Source: Cyclina sinensis (taxonomy: Eukaryota > Mollusca > Bivalvia > Venerida > Veneridae). Taken from it: a DNA stretch of 64,000 bases. Below, piece by piece: positions 44,545-57,600 of the stretch. The DNA is taken from positions 34,689,977 to 34,753,976 of the forward strand of contig JAAONU010000014.1 in assembly GCA_012932295.1 (NCBI GenBank), in the 5' to 3' direction. A model generated the notes under the pieces. The model saw only the letters and a program-made list of their open reading frames with translations, had not been told where the DNA came from and searched no databases. A program made the position numbers and the translations under genes. Every line of letters starts with the position of its first letter. Within the stretch, counting starts at the first letter, position 1.

Positions 44545-45440
44545 TTTACACACATTTTTTTTCGACCGGTGAAATCTGTGAATACTATGATAAAGAGTGA
44601 TCTATGATTTTTACATGACAAATTTTGATGACACCTACAATTACAAAGCTGTCTAGATTTCCGACACAGGCTACGTTTAGTGTTACACCGAGACTTAATA
44701 TTTGTATTAGATCCACATTTAGCGAAACCTTGCCCATCACATAGTAAACTGACTTAACACCTGTCTCAAAGAAATTTCATTAGATGTAGGTATCAAAAAC
44801 ATACTATCAGCAACTTCAAACTGATTCCTAGTATACTTTCCAATCAACTGACCCTCTTTTGTTCCAAATTCATAACCTGTTTCAGATTTTGACAGAATTA
44901 TTGCCATCACATTCTTTGGATCACCCATATTGACAGAAGGTATCGGAATTTGTACCAATTTCAACGTCTGATAATTTTTTTCCTGACGTTTTAGTCATAT
45001 TTTAGACTGATTTTCAAGAGAATTTGCAGCGACTGGTCTTTCCGATAAAATCACTTGTTCAGCAGAGCAGAGCTGGCTGACAAATGACTAAAGAGCCGTC
45101 ACCTTCATCTCCGTTTATGGTTCAGCAAATAGTATGAACAGCATTGTGACACACCGAACAATAATGTGCATCATCACTTTCCTTATTGCACACTGTAGAT
45201 GTAAGTTCATTTTCGGCATCAGTTTCTGTCTGAAAGTCATGTACATGACTCGGTGTCTGTCTGAGAGCCAGTAACATGACTCGGCTTCTGTCTGAGAGCC
45301 AGTCCATGACTCGGCGTCTGCCTGCGATTCCTCCATCTGTGACTGAAGATCCTCTTCGCTTTCCAGTGTAGACAGAATATCGTGTGGAAGTTAAGATGAG
45401 GTTAAACCCATTTTGGAATCATAAGCATAGTCTTGTATTG
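44545..45440 (-). pseudogene. Relic of a KRBA2/SCAND3-type transposon-derived integrase (C-terminal part)
   Basis: Blocks of this transposon-derived integrase family appear in order on the minus strand but in different frames. They are GLTSS-stop-LPHDILSTLESEEDL; a zinc-binding segment YCSVCHNAVHTIC; GKKLSDVEIG; VQIPIPSVNMGDPKNVMAII with GTKEGQLIGKYTRNQFEV; SLRQVLSQF; and a Cys-rich end GDGQGFAKCG ... CNCRCHQNLSCKN. At least two stops and three frame changes separate them, so it is not functional. The integrase core expected upstream was not found. The family name is from recognition of motif order and should be checked. Confidence 0.6.
45244..45325 (-). repeat. 30/31-bp tandem duplication inside the integrase relic
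   Basis: CATGACTCGG units start at 45244, 45275 and 45305 with CTGTCTGAGAGCCAGT between. One unit is 31 and the other 30 bases, and the one-base difference accounts for one frame change in the relic. Confidence 0.8.
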
Positions 45441-45529
45441 CCTGTCACATATAATTCGTATTAAGTTAAGCCTGCAGAAGTCAAAGAACATGCGCCTATA
45501 AATGAATCAGTGCATCGTAGAATATTATT

Positions 45530-46640
45530 ATTATTATTATTTTATTTTATCTCTTGAGTAATTCAGTATTCACTTAGAATTATCTTAATGTATACTATTA
45601 AAACTTAAACTATTTGAAATTTTGACAAGCCTAAAGTTAAGTTTTTTCCTTTTTGAACAAAATGATTGAACCATATAACAGATAATAAGAAGTAATTATG
45701 TGAATATTATTTGAAATATTTAGCTTTGCCTCATTATTATGTCAATAAATTTGAATCATAAGTGTTGCCTATCCTGTTCATGTATACATGTACGTTCAAT
45801 AACGTCTTGTTCAAAAATGTCTGATTTCAAAACAAAATCAGCTTTAACGAATTTCATTTAATACACAAATTGCGTTACTCAAATGTTTTCTTTAATTCAA
45901 GTGTTGTAGAGCAACGTAGGGACATGATTCTGTGAGTTAAAGGCCTCGTTTATTGACAGTTGTTATAAAACAATCTAAACGTTGACTTTAATATGCAGTT
46001 CCATCTGAATTACAGTGGCAAAGACAGCTACAGCTAAATGAGTAGTACATTCTTTTGCACAGATCTCCACTATGTATAGAATCAGACGGTGGTAATTAGG
46101 CAAAGTAGTAAGATTACAGAACATAAAAAAACATATCAATTTTTACATTACGTTTTATTAAATCAATTATGTGTTTTATTATACTGTCCGACATATATTA
46201 CACGTTACACTAGCAATTATTGCCTAACATTCCTTGGTTGAAAAGAAACGGTTCTCATTGATTTTTCTTATGTAAAAGACTTAAAATTTAGTAATGCAAA
46301 AATCAAACTGAGACAAGATTCCTGCAATGGTTTGAATATGAATTAGAAAAAGCTAAACAAGAACATTAACAATATAAAACTGAGAGAAGAGAATTCTTCA
46401 TGGAGATAAATGTAGGGAAACTTAGAGATTTTAAACTGGAAGGATCAGTATGTAATTGATTGTCAGGATAAACTGATCCATCCAGTACACTTTTAACTGT
46501 TCCTGTGACTTTAACACTTTAAGAAAAAAATAATTTAGTTAAATTTTATTACTTATAGAAAAAAATGTTTCTCTCTGTCACAGTTAAACTTTGATGTGAA
46601 TTAGGTACAGCTTGCAAATGTGGCTGTGTTCTTAATTGGA
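45530..46640. other. Intergenic, (ATT)n tract then nothing recognised
   Basis: A short (ATT)n run at about 45528-45545, then AT-rich sequence with no recognisable gene. Confidence 0.45.
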
Positions 46641-49600
46641 TTTCATGCGTCCCTTCTCTAGATCAAGTCAGTAACTAGACGCTTATTAGACGCTATCACG
46701 GAATTCTGTACTTAGAATATATAACGTTTAGACCTACGTATACTTAAAATTGAGAAAAATATCTTAATACATGCCTCCAGTAAATAGAAATTTGACAAAA
46801 TGAAACAGTACCTTTTAATGTCGTTTTTCTAATAGGACTGTAGACGTAAGTTCACACTATGTTAAATTTCAAGATGTACACTGGACTGTATAACAACATC
46901 TTATGTTACCAAATATAACCACACTAATGGATGTTATTGCCCAAGGGTCGAGCTAGTCATTTTCGAAAAAGAGGGAATGACGCTGAAAATGTTTGGTTTC
47001 AGAAAATAGAAATGTAAGCTACCAAACTTTGATGTACTTTCAATATATTAACAATCACGTCGATATTTAATTGTTCTTTCGAATATTAGATACTTAAAAT
47101 GTGATAAATGAGTTCCTATATGCCAGTGTAATATGGGCTGAGTTCTGATGCGTACAAATTAAGTCACGCATGTGAAACAGTAATACACAGAACAACTTCC
47201 TTTAAAGCAGGTATAAACTAGAAGAAATGAGCTAATACTAATACAATTTCATTCAATATGATGTGATCAGTCTATTGGATCTATTTAAGCTTATCCTAGG
47301 ACAAGAGTCTTGCAGACAATGAAGTGGGAAATGGTGATAAGATACTACAATGCGAATACAACGTGTGCTTAGTAGAGTTATCTCTTGGGAATATTAAGCA
47401 CATCTTAGGACAGAAAAGGTATGTTCACATATCTTAAACAGCGCTGAACAAATGACATGATAATGTTTTAGGGTGCGGAGACTTCAATCACTGATGCTTC
47501 CCATACATCCTAAAACCTGATAAAATCACAGAAAAACGAGGAGGTAACATATTGTTAAAATGTAGGCGTTATTTAATATATATAATATCAACTGCATAAT
47601 CTAAAGCAATTTCCGTCTATTTCATCCAGAGGACTCAATATTTTTGATATACTGAGTGTTACGAATTCAGTATTCGGTGCGTATTTCTAAACTGACTGCA
47701 TTTATGTAGGCTTCAGTCGTGACTGTCAATCATAAAATTCACGCTATTTCGTAGAAAATTTAGCTCCGGATTTCAAGAATTACGCTGTTGGCGATGCTTA
47801 AATACGAAACACCCAAATTTGTTCAGTTGTTTTCTTTCTGATCATCACCGTATTTCAAGTCTATGTTATAAAAAGGTCATTTGCTTTGTACTCGTTCTTC
47901 CCGCGGTGTGATGATATATTGCGCTCTGAAGATAAGCAATATTATTACTGAAGTCTTAACTACACTTTATCTTATTAAATTTTGATTTAAGAAGCCGTTT
48001 AACTACATACGTTTCTTGTGGCCATCTAATAAGAATAATAAAAAGTTCAGCAGGAAGTAAATACATTCACTTTATACGGGTTTAATGTCTTATGTTAGTT
48101 TTACAATTGAAGTTCAGTAACTTTCTCTTTAGCTAAACATTGTTTATATCAATATGTTTCTCTTAGCTCTTTACAGATCTCAGTCTTCTAAATGACGTCA
48201 TTAGTTCCAAACAGACCATTAAGCGTATCAGTTCCCTTGTCAGGCATTAAGCTTAATGATTATAACATAGGAAAAAGTATCTGAACTTCAATAAATAGTG
48301 TGGTATAAACGTTTTAACAATGGAAATAGAATAATTTATATTATAACCAGAAAACAGAATAAGGGCAAGTTTATCAAATGGAAAGAAAATGTTTCAGTTG
48401 GGTAATTCAGTTGTTCTTGTACCATACAACAAGCTTAGAAATACTGTTCTGTTAATGCTTAATGCATCAAATGAATTATCTCTTAGTTATTTCCGCCTGA
48501 TTTAGAAATTTTATTCAATCTATAATGTGGCTGAAATTGACAGCATTCTTTGATTATTAACATAAGAAAATATATATAAATTTAGTTTTTTCTGTGATCG
48601 TTTTTATTTCGACAATTTTCGTAGTGCAAAAGAATTACCAAGGTAAGATATCTTGAAAAGTGTGGCCAACTCTAGAATTGTCAACATCCAAATGATATGC
48701 ACAGAAAAGAATGCATATCACATTCTTGTTTCCATAATACAAGATTCTGTCGAAAGTAACTGAACTGGTGAAGCATCTGGTTATATGGTAAAAGCAATGG
48801 TCTGGTAAAAGTCACTTCGAACAGTCTAACGATTGTACTTATTTTGCAGATCATGCCAGGTAATGGAGTCTTTGACAGAATCATTTTTGGGATAGATATA
48901 CCAATTACTTCCTTACGATGATAAGGGAGACTTCACTTAACGGGACCAACAGACTGAAGTAATTCATTTTTCATACGTATCCGTTTTCCTTGTTTTGGCA
49001 GTCTAATAGTGGTATGATTATTAACAATTCTGGAATCGTGTGATTTAAGAAGATTTTAAAGATATGACTCGAGGGCTTCACGTAGAACAAAAGTGGTTGT
49101 CTTAAGTTTGCGGGGAAACACAGCAGACATATTCTGGGAAAATAATGATACCATTATATATTGGTTTACAAGACTCCAGAAATTTTCAAAATTACGAGAG
49201 GATAAAATACTCCTGTTTTGACTTAAGTTTAGTAATTTTAGACTTATTTTGTTGAACCCGCAATAATCAAAACATTGAATTTTAGTTATCGTATTCCTCG
49301 TTTTCTCAGAGTTAATAACTTGACTACCTCAGCATATCATACACAGTGACAGTTCAAATGAATAATGTTTAGTCTTCCGTAAAATAAGACTGGAAAGAAT
49401 GTTACGTAAAGCAATATATCATTTGCGCCCCATTTAGTGTTTATTCGAACACTATTTGCAATTCGCCTAGCACAATAAACAAAGAAGGAATTGTCTGTGA
49501 TATATCCTATACGTAATATCACGCTCTATGCAAGCGCGCGCTGGGTGACTTCACTGCTAACTACTTTCGGCTGTTCTTATTTGTCATTGCTAATCGGTAT

Positions 49601-52600
49601 TTTTTTAAAAGAATGTTTTTATAAGTGAAATGTTGTTATGCTTTGATATCGTCTATGATAAAATAACAGATATTTGCTAAGAAAAAATAACAACTGATAA
49701 ACTAAAAATGACCTCCTTTTTTATTTTGTAGCAGAGTATATAACGGAATAGCCTGACAGAGACAACAACCGTGAAATGTCATGGTAACTAGTGAACAAAT
49801 TTGCGCCACTTATAAATAAACATAAAAATTTTCGTGATCTGCTGTCATATATATATCGATTTGTAATTATTTAGTCACGAAGACCATTAATTACTATGCA
49901 TATGAATTCGACACCGTGATATACTTGACGGTTGATTACTCAACTTAAAATCTTTTTCCTAAATATTGACAAAAATCTTTTTATTTATGAATTCGGAAAA
50001 AAACGCCATTGTACGAATTTAATCTGTCTACCTTAGTTTGTGTCAAATGTTGCTTGTTTGTTTTAAACTTAAGATTTGGTGTTGACATTTTTCATGCGCA
50101 AGAAAGGGTTTTCAAAACAGAAAAAATACTATGGTATGATAATTTCATAGATGTTTGCAGAATACTGTTGTTTTAAAGGAACGGATATCGAAATTTCTAC
50201 TTTCTGTACCATTTACGTTTTTGCCAGTGTTCAGTCGTATAAATTTATGCGTTCGGAAATAAGTGTAGGTTCCACAAATTTTTCTCTTCATACCGATAAA
50301 GTTTAAACACATTTTCTAATGAATGTCTTATTTTGTTATTTTAATTTAAAATTTATTCTCCACAGAGTTCTTTCGCTGGGATCTGTACCTGCCGTGTAAA
50401 TACGCTGAATATCTCAGGCGAAAACCAATAGTATTTCTAATTTCGTTTGTTCCCGGCAAAACTTTGCGAGACAAAGATTTCTTTAGCTCACATGATCACG
50501 CAGTGCACATGTGAGCGTTTGGGATCAGTGATTGTCCGTCGTCCGTCGGCGTCCGTCGTCCACAATTACTTCAAAGGACATCTCCTCTGAAACCAGCGAG
50601 CCAAATTTGATAAAACTCGCCAGGAATGTTACTTGCATAAAGCTCTATCAAAATTATTCAAATGGTTTTGGTCCATTGGAGATCTAGGCCACAGGGGCAA
50701 AAATAGATTTAAAAAGCGAAATATTTAAAATACTTCTTTTCTGAAACCGCAAGGCCTAGAGCTGAGATATGTAGTATGTAGCATTGTCTTGTGGTCCTCT
50801 ACCAAGTTTGTTCAAATCAAGGCCCTAGGGTCAAAACTGATCCCGCCCCAGGGGCCACATGATTTAACATAGGCTTATATAGGGAAAACTTCTAAAATCT
50901 TCTCGTCTGAAACCACAAGGCCTAGAGCAAAGATATTTAATATCTAGTATTGTCTAAGGAACCTCTATAAAGTTTGTTCAAATCATGGCCCTACGGTTAA
51001 AATTGACCCCGCCCCAGGGGCCACATTATTTTAAATAGGCTTATATAGGGAAAACTTCAAAAATCTTCTCGTCTGAAACCACTAGGCTTTGGGCTAAGAT
51101 ATTTGGTATGTAGCATTGTCTAGTAGTCCTATACCAAGTTTTTTTCCAAATCATGGCACTTAGGTAAAATTGACCCCGCCCCAGGGGCCACACTATTTTA
51201 GCTAGGCTTATATTTCTGCTTTTTGTAATGGAACCTTCATTAAGTGACTGATATCTTTGATATCGTACCATGCATGGACCTCAACCGCTAGGTGTGGTTT
51301 GAGGTTACTGAGGTCAAGATAAAGGTCACAGAGGTTAAACATTTCTCTACCTTACGTCATAGTGTTTTGTCTCAACCAAAAATCAACAAAACATTTATTT
51401 ACAAAAGATTTCCTTTCTTTTCCTGAACCGACCTGATCCCATAATGTGTTTCAGAGCTATGGGGCCAAAGTAGGGTTATTTTGCCATGTCTGCATGGTTT
51501 CACAGCTTTAATAATCTTACAAACCACTTGCTTTAATCTTCATATATTGACATATATCTTAGATATTTGGTATGTATGTATCATAAGCATCTGCTCTTGG
51601 GTTGGATTTTAGGTCACTAGAGTCAAGATCATCAAAACTGGCCCCAACCCAGGGGTCACTTGGTTTTATATGGATTGACATAGGTAAAACTTAATAAAAC
51701 TCATCTTGTTAAACCACAAGGCCTTAGGATTTTAGATATTGAATATGTGAAGAAAGCAGTTGCAGTTGTTTTTAGGTGAGCGATGAAAGGGCCATCATGG
51801 CCCTTTTGTTTTGTGTGCCATTCTTATGATTGTCTATTCATTTGATTTTATTGATAAAACCTCACTCAAGTGATCTCGATTGTCACTACTCTCCATGCAT
51901 TACATTTTTCCTCTGTATTCATTTGTATAAAAATGGTGGTAGCGATTGAATTTGTCGGCAATTTGAACAAAGACAACCCTGCAAAAATATTTTATGTCTC
52001 TGAGCACACGTCAGACTCCTATGACATTATCAGAAATGTGCTAGAAGGTAAAGACACAGAACACATTACTGCATACAAAAACAATAATGGGTTATAGTTA
52101 AAATGGCAGATGCTCAGCCGCATCAATTTATATAACAACATAATGGATAAAAAGACATGATGCGTTAGTCATTGTCTGAAAATGACATTAACCAGACAAA
52201 TTTACTGTAGATGTTCTAGTACATACAGAAAACATTCAAGAAAGGAAAGACACACTTTAAAAGAGAACAACTTTTTGAAATAGATAATTTTACACCTTTA
52301 CATGTGAATTTTAAAGACTTTCTATCATGGTGGGAATGAAATAAAAGAATTGAATTAATTGAATTTTGATTATACCTTTTATGATGTCCGTTATGACAAA
52401 GTGAGTTTCTGTAATATATCCTCGCAAAAACAGCATCATAGGGAGAAAAATATCAATTTCCTACACTAATATGTTCAAAGATATTGCCAAGATAAAGCTG
52501 TACTGAGTCTTAATAGTTGGAAGTGGGAATAGTTCGTGTAACAACAATTAAATAAAATTCAATAAAAGTGAAAATACGAACGCCATTTAGAGAAAGCTAA

Positions 52601-53930
52601 ATCATTAGGACAAAGACATATGTACATTCATTTTGAACAACACTAAAGGTTTGTATGTATAATACTATTCGATAGGTTCGCACAACAGATACTAGTATAA
52701 CGAACTAAAACAGTAATTACCAAATGTCTGCTTTATTTACAAACTTATAAGCACAAACCTGGCAAAAAGGGCGAGCAATATTTGCTTTTACAAGAAATAA
52801 AAGTTTACTTATCTGACGTGCATTAAAATCAGGGTCTGTCCAAAATGAAAATGAAAAAAAAAAACTGTTTCAGCCAATCTCGCTGTACTTACCAAATCTT
52901 ATTAGGATACCGTTTATTAAGAGACCGGTATTCTGTGTTCAAACTATGTAGCTAAGTCCTTTTTTATTTTCTTCAGAGGCGTTTCGAATCTGTCTTCAAT
53001 AGTCTTTTCGTCACATGATTGACTGTTTAAAGAGTGGAGAATGTTAAAACAACAATAGAAAAGGCGTTAACTACTAATGCATCTTACAAAGTAAATAATT
53101 GAATACCGATGATTTTGTTACTATTTTGTAAAAAAATGAAAACAAGTTAGTTATTACCATTTCAGCCATCTTAATTAATTTTGCAAGACCGCGCTCAGAA
53201 AAAAAAAGACATTTATATCCGAACCAACCTGTTACTAATTACGTCTAAATAGGTCACTTTGTCATACGAAAACAAAAATTTTGCTGAATTTCTTTATAGA
53301 AATATTTCGATGTAATAGATTATTTAATTTTTAAATACTTGTATAATGTAGTGTAAGCAGTAACATAAATCAGGTAAATTGTCATTAGAACGTATATAAA
53401 CAAATAATTTCAAGGACAGTGTATGACAAGGACTATCTTTGAAATATGACGAAGCTTTTACGTTTTGTAGACTTCGGTCAAAAAGATTGTGTCTTTTTCC
53501 CAGATAAAACCGGTAAAGTCTATTTCCCCATGTATGAGCAAACAGTTTCTATTTAATCAAAGGAACATTACAATTACCACGGTAAGACACTTTGTCAATA
53601 TTGTTTTTCTAAAATTTCACATAAAATTTCCGTTAATCAAATACAAAATCAAGAATGAATATTTTGTAGAGCTAACAGTTCACTTAAACCATTATATAGA
53701 CAAGTAAATCCAATTAAAAACATATATAGTCCGTTGTCACACGGTTGATTTGACGTACGAATACACATACTGTGTTCAAAAATGAGGTAATTACAATCAC
53801 CTTTTATAAGTATGACCGAACACTGCGTAAGCATCACAGACAAGCTTGTTTTTATTGAAATGGTTTATTTAGAACGTTATAAAAAGTAGCTGCTTTGCTG
53901 GTATTGTTTATATATTTCATACAAACCTGA
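46640..53930 (+). repeat. Left copy of an old tandem segmental duplication
   Basis: Colinear similarity with 54590-59215 at many anchors: 46771/54710, 46925/54885, 48240/55550, 48640/55947, 50095/56920, 51815/57315, 52445/57940, 52890/58430 and 53735/58980. The longest shared words include CAATTTCCTACACTAA and GTTGTCACACGGTTG. The copies differ by many substitutions and indels, including the 1.3-kb element at 50484-51806 found only here. No gene was recognised within it. Confidence 0.8.
50484..51806 (-). repeat. Bivalve hairpin-ended element, copy E3
   Basis: Inverted relative to E1 and E2. One end has a hairpin with 9-base arms GCTCACATG/CATGTGAGC (50486-50516) and then GTCCGTCGTCCGTCGGCGTC. 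Internal units carry 'ctgaaaccacaaggcctaga' and 'gaccccgccccaggggccac'. The other end has AAAGGGCCAT/C/ATGGCCCTTT (51786-51806). It is absent at the matching place in the duplicated segment (about 57300-57315), which marks it as inserted after the duplication, or lost from the other copy. Confidence 0.8.
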
Positions 53931-53937
53931 TGCATTG

Positions 53938-54210
53938 TCACCATCTCCGTGGCCTAGTGGTTAAGGCGTCCGCTTACGGAGCGGGAGGTCGAAGGTTTGG
54001 GTCCTGTCAGTGGCTTGTTCTGATGCGGCCGGTTGGTGAGCCGCCAGCTAGTTAAAGAATGGTTACCGATTGCCTGTCCGCCTGGAGTCTGGCACACAGG
54101 ATAAGGAATCAGGGAGTAAATGTATACACTAAAAGAGGTGTCTCATACGCCCGGGAGGCTGGCCTTTTCAGTAGAGGTGACACTATAATAAACAAGCAAT
54201 TAACTTTACT
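53938..54210 (+). mobile_element. tRNA-Arg-derived SINE
   Basis: The head resembles a tRNA: CTCCGTGGCCTAGTGGTTAA with A-box at 53950-53960, an anticodon arm TCCGC-TTACGGA-GCGGG (anticodon ACG, Arg) and a mutated B-box GGTTTGGGTCC (53994-54004). The body follows with GCGGCCGGTTGGTGAGCCGC, GTCTCATACGCCC and GGGAGGCTGGCCTTTTCAGT. It lies between the two duplicated segments. The mutated B-box and long non-tRNA tail argue for a SINE, not a tRNA gene. Confidence 0.7.
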
Positions 54211-54414
54211 ACAGATGGGAACAGCGTACAACTTAGTTACCTTTAAAAGAACTACGAACTAGCAGAAGAATAGAATAAAAAAAGAGCGACTTTAATTAAA
54301 AAAGATCAGAAAACAGGACTAAATTAGTCCCATTCTTTGACAAGAATGACATTGTTAACCAGATCCGTGTGTTGAAAAAGAAGTGTATTTTTCATCTACA
54401 AAAGTAGTTCTTAC

Positions 54415-54646
54415 CGATAAATGTCGATGAACGATGAAAAATCAGTCAATTTGTCTAGTACATGTAGAAGGTCTCCGTGACTAGTTGCTTTTACAATCAC
54501 ACGTATGTTACGTAAGTATTTTTGATGTTCTATATTATCAACTAATCTGACCTTGGACATTGCTGTTTGCAACAGGAGTGCGTGTTGTTTCACTATGTCA
54601 AGCTTAACCTTCATGCGTTCCTCTTCTTGGTCAAGACAGTCTGGTC
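54415..54646 (-). CDS. Orphan exon, possibly TRIM/B-box coiled-coil protein
   Basis: A 232-base open segment bounded by AATTAG/GACCAG and a strong donor TATCG/GTAAGA. It encodes about 76 residues: PDCLDQEEERMKVKLDIVKQ, then HALLLQTAMSKVRLVDNIEH, QKYLRNIRVIVKATSHGDLL and HVLDKLTDFSSFIDIY. The heptad-like spacing and style resemble the coiled coil that follows B-boxes in molluscan TRIM proteins. No RING, B-box or NHL exon was found nearby, so it may be an isolated relic or part of a gene with distant exons. The acceptor has a weak pyrimidine tract. Confidence 0.42.
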
Positions 54647-57600
54647 CTAATTATATGTAACCATCTACCTATAAACACAGAAAAAACCTAAAAAAACTAC
54701 TTAATACTTATCTCCAGTAAAGAGGAATTTCGACAAGAATATACAGGTACATTCTTTCGTTTTTCTTTAGTGATATCTCCAGTAGGACAGCCGCCGTAAG
54801 TTTACAACATAATCATTTGTTTTTAAATTTTATTTTGCTATATATAATATCAGCTAGGAGGTAAGGTTAACAAATTTCAACACACTAATGAATGTTCTTT
54901 CCAAAATATAAAGCTAGTCATTTACGAAAAAGGAAGAAGGACAATAAAAATGTTTAGTGAAACAACCAAACTTTGTTGCCTTTTAATGTATAGGCCAATA
55001 TGTCGGTATTTTTGTATACTTAAGATATAATAAATGAGTTCCCCCCAACACACACCCACGCAAAAAATAAATAAATAGAAACAAATCTGATGATAAACTA
55101 AAGATAATTTGGCTTTTATTGAATGTTTTCTCATATGTGTTAATTCTGATAAACAGAACACATAACGCACAACTGATTTAGCTATCACCTTTCATTTGAT
55201 AAAAAAGAGATCTTTATGTTCGTATGAAATATTTTTAATATTTACCTATGATTGCTATTTATGTGGTCCTATTTAAAGAAAATGATTCATTTGCTTCGAA
55301 AATATCATTTTAAAGTCTCTTTTTAAGTTAATATCAATAGTTCTTTGTGTAAAGAAGAATTCATTAAGAACCATTTTTGCTAGAATAAAGGATTTTAAAA
55401 TACAAAGACTGTAGGAATTCACTGGCGATAAGAAATAGGTTGTTCTTAAAACTTATAAGAAACAAACAAATATTGAACTTATTCAGGGTCTGCTTTATAT
55501 TGTTAAACAACAATCTTAATTCTATTAAATTTGCTCAATTCCTTTGACTGGCATTAAGCGTAATGATGATAACACAGGAAAAAGTATCTCTACTTTAATA
55601 AATAGTTTGGCTTAACGTTTTTTTTTGTTCAAGAAAATATACTAATTGATATACAAGAAAACAGATTTATGATTATAAGGGCAAATTTGTCAAGTGGAAA
55701 GAATATGCTTCAATGTTTATAATTCGTATGTTCTAGTACTATACAACGAGCTCAAAAATACCGTTCTGTTCATGCTTAATGCGTCAAAGTTATTTCCGGC
55801 TGATTATAAGATTTCATTCAACCTAAAATCTTAAAGAATTTGATGGCATTTCTAGGATTATTAACAAAAGAAAATATACATAAATTTAGCCTTTACTTTG
55901 TACACTTTTCTTCCCTCTTATTTCGATAACGTTAATACTGCAAAAGAATTACCAATATAGGATGTCTTGAAGAGTGTGACCAACTCTTTTCAACATCCAA
56001 ATGATTTCCTTTGAGAAGAATGCATATCAATATTCCTGTTGTTATATAACAAAATTCTGTCAAACACCCATTAACTCGTGAAACATCTTCTAATCATGTG
56101 GTAAAGGCAATAGTCTGGGAAAAACCACTTACGTAGACAGACACATCACTTTGAAAAGTCTAGCGATTATATTTTTTTGCGCAAATGAGGTCAGGTAAAG
56201 GAGTCCTTGACAGAATCATTTTTAGATATACTAAAAATCCCTTACAATGTAACGAGATACTCCATTAAATGGAGACCAATTGACGAAAATAAGTGATGTT
56301 CAGTATGTATCTGTTTTCCTTGTTTTGACAGTTAGCTAAATGGTAACAATTGCAGTGGAACGTTTATTTGTAATTCAGCAATGGTTTGACTAAAGATGCT
56401 TTTAAAGATAAGACTAAAGGGCTTCACGAAATCGGTTGTCTTTCCTTTACAGGGAAACATAAAAAACATATTCAGGGCAAATAACGTTAGCGTGTGTATA
56501 TTTGTTCCAAGACACCAGACGTTTTCATCATTCACGTGAGAACAAAAAAACTATAGTTTTGACTCAAGATAAATGATTTCAGACGAGTTGTGTTGAACTT
56601 ACAATAATGAAAACGTTGAATTTTAGTAACCTTATACCTCGTTTCCGCTATACAAATCAGTTATGACTTGACTTCCCCAGGAAAGCCACACGGAATGACG
56701 GCATTCAGTTCAAGATTTGTAATTTTAATCTTCAGTAAAAAATGTCAGTGTTTCTTGAAACAATATATTACCAGCTCCCTATTCAGTCCTTAAAATTAAC
56801 AAAAATATTCTCATCTATGAATTCAAAAATTAAAACTCTTCACTCTTTGAATTTAACCTGTCCAGCTGACTTTGTGTCAAACGCAGTTGTTTGCTTTAAA
56901 TTGACTATTTTCTTCAGTCAGTTTTCATGCGCACGAAAGGGTTTTCAACAAGAAAATAATTTGATATGATGTTTGCAGATTAGTTCTTGTTTAAGGAACA
57001 GATATCTAAGTTTACCTTTTTGTATTATTTTCGTTTCTTTACGGATTAAACAAAATTGAGGCGAAATTCATTGGTACAGTTTTATTCTTTTAAATAGTTC
57101 GGGTAATTTCCAGTAAGATATTTCTCTTTATACACATAAAATGTTCACAGATCGTTTAATTAATGTCTAGTTTGAATTCTTTTTAAAGTTATTTTGCTTT
57201 TAATAGTTACTATCGTGTTGTACCACTAGGATCTCTTTGATATAAAAAAATCAACAGTATTTACTTTTTAATTTTGCCTGTACGCGTTGAAATTTAAAAA
57301 CCTAAGTGAATCTGTTGTGTGCCATTCTTATGATTTTCTCTTCATATCTTGTTGGTAAACCTTACTCAAGTGACCTCGCTTGTTACTATTCTCAACGGCA
57401 TGTTCCCTCTGTATTGAACTGTTTAAAAATGGTGGAGTTGAATTGGTGATTGAATTTCGTCGAAATTTTGGATAATGTCCATCCTTTAAAAATGATCTTT
57501 GTCTTCTTAGAACCAGAACGTCACACACCTATGTCATTGTCAAGAATGTGCCTGACAATATAGACACAGAAAACATTTATGAATAAAAATACACAGAATG

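Noticed and set aside
51870..52097. 75-codon frame in the left duplicate
   Set aside because: Its counterpart near 57380-57600 is not conserved as a reading frame, although the DNA is similar.
53941..54012. Functional tRNA-Arg(ACG) gene
   Set aside because: The B-box is mutated (GGTTTGGGTCC), the acceptor stem is poor and a SINE body follows.
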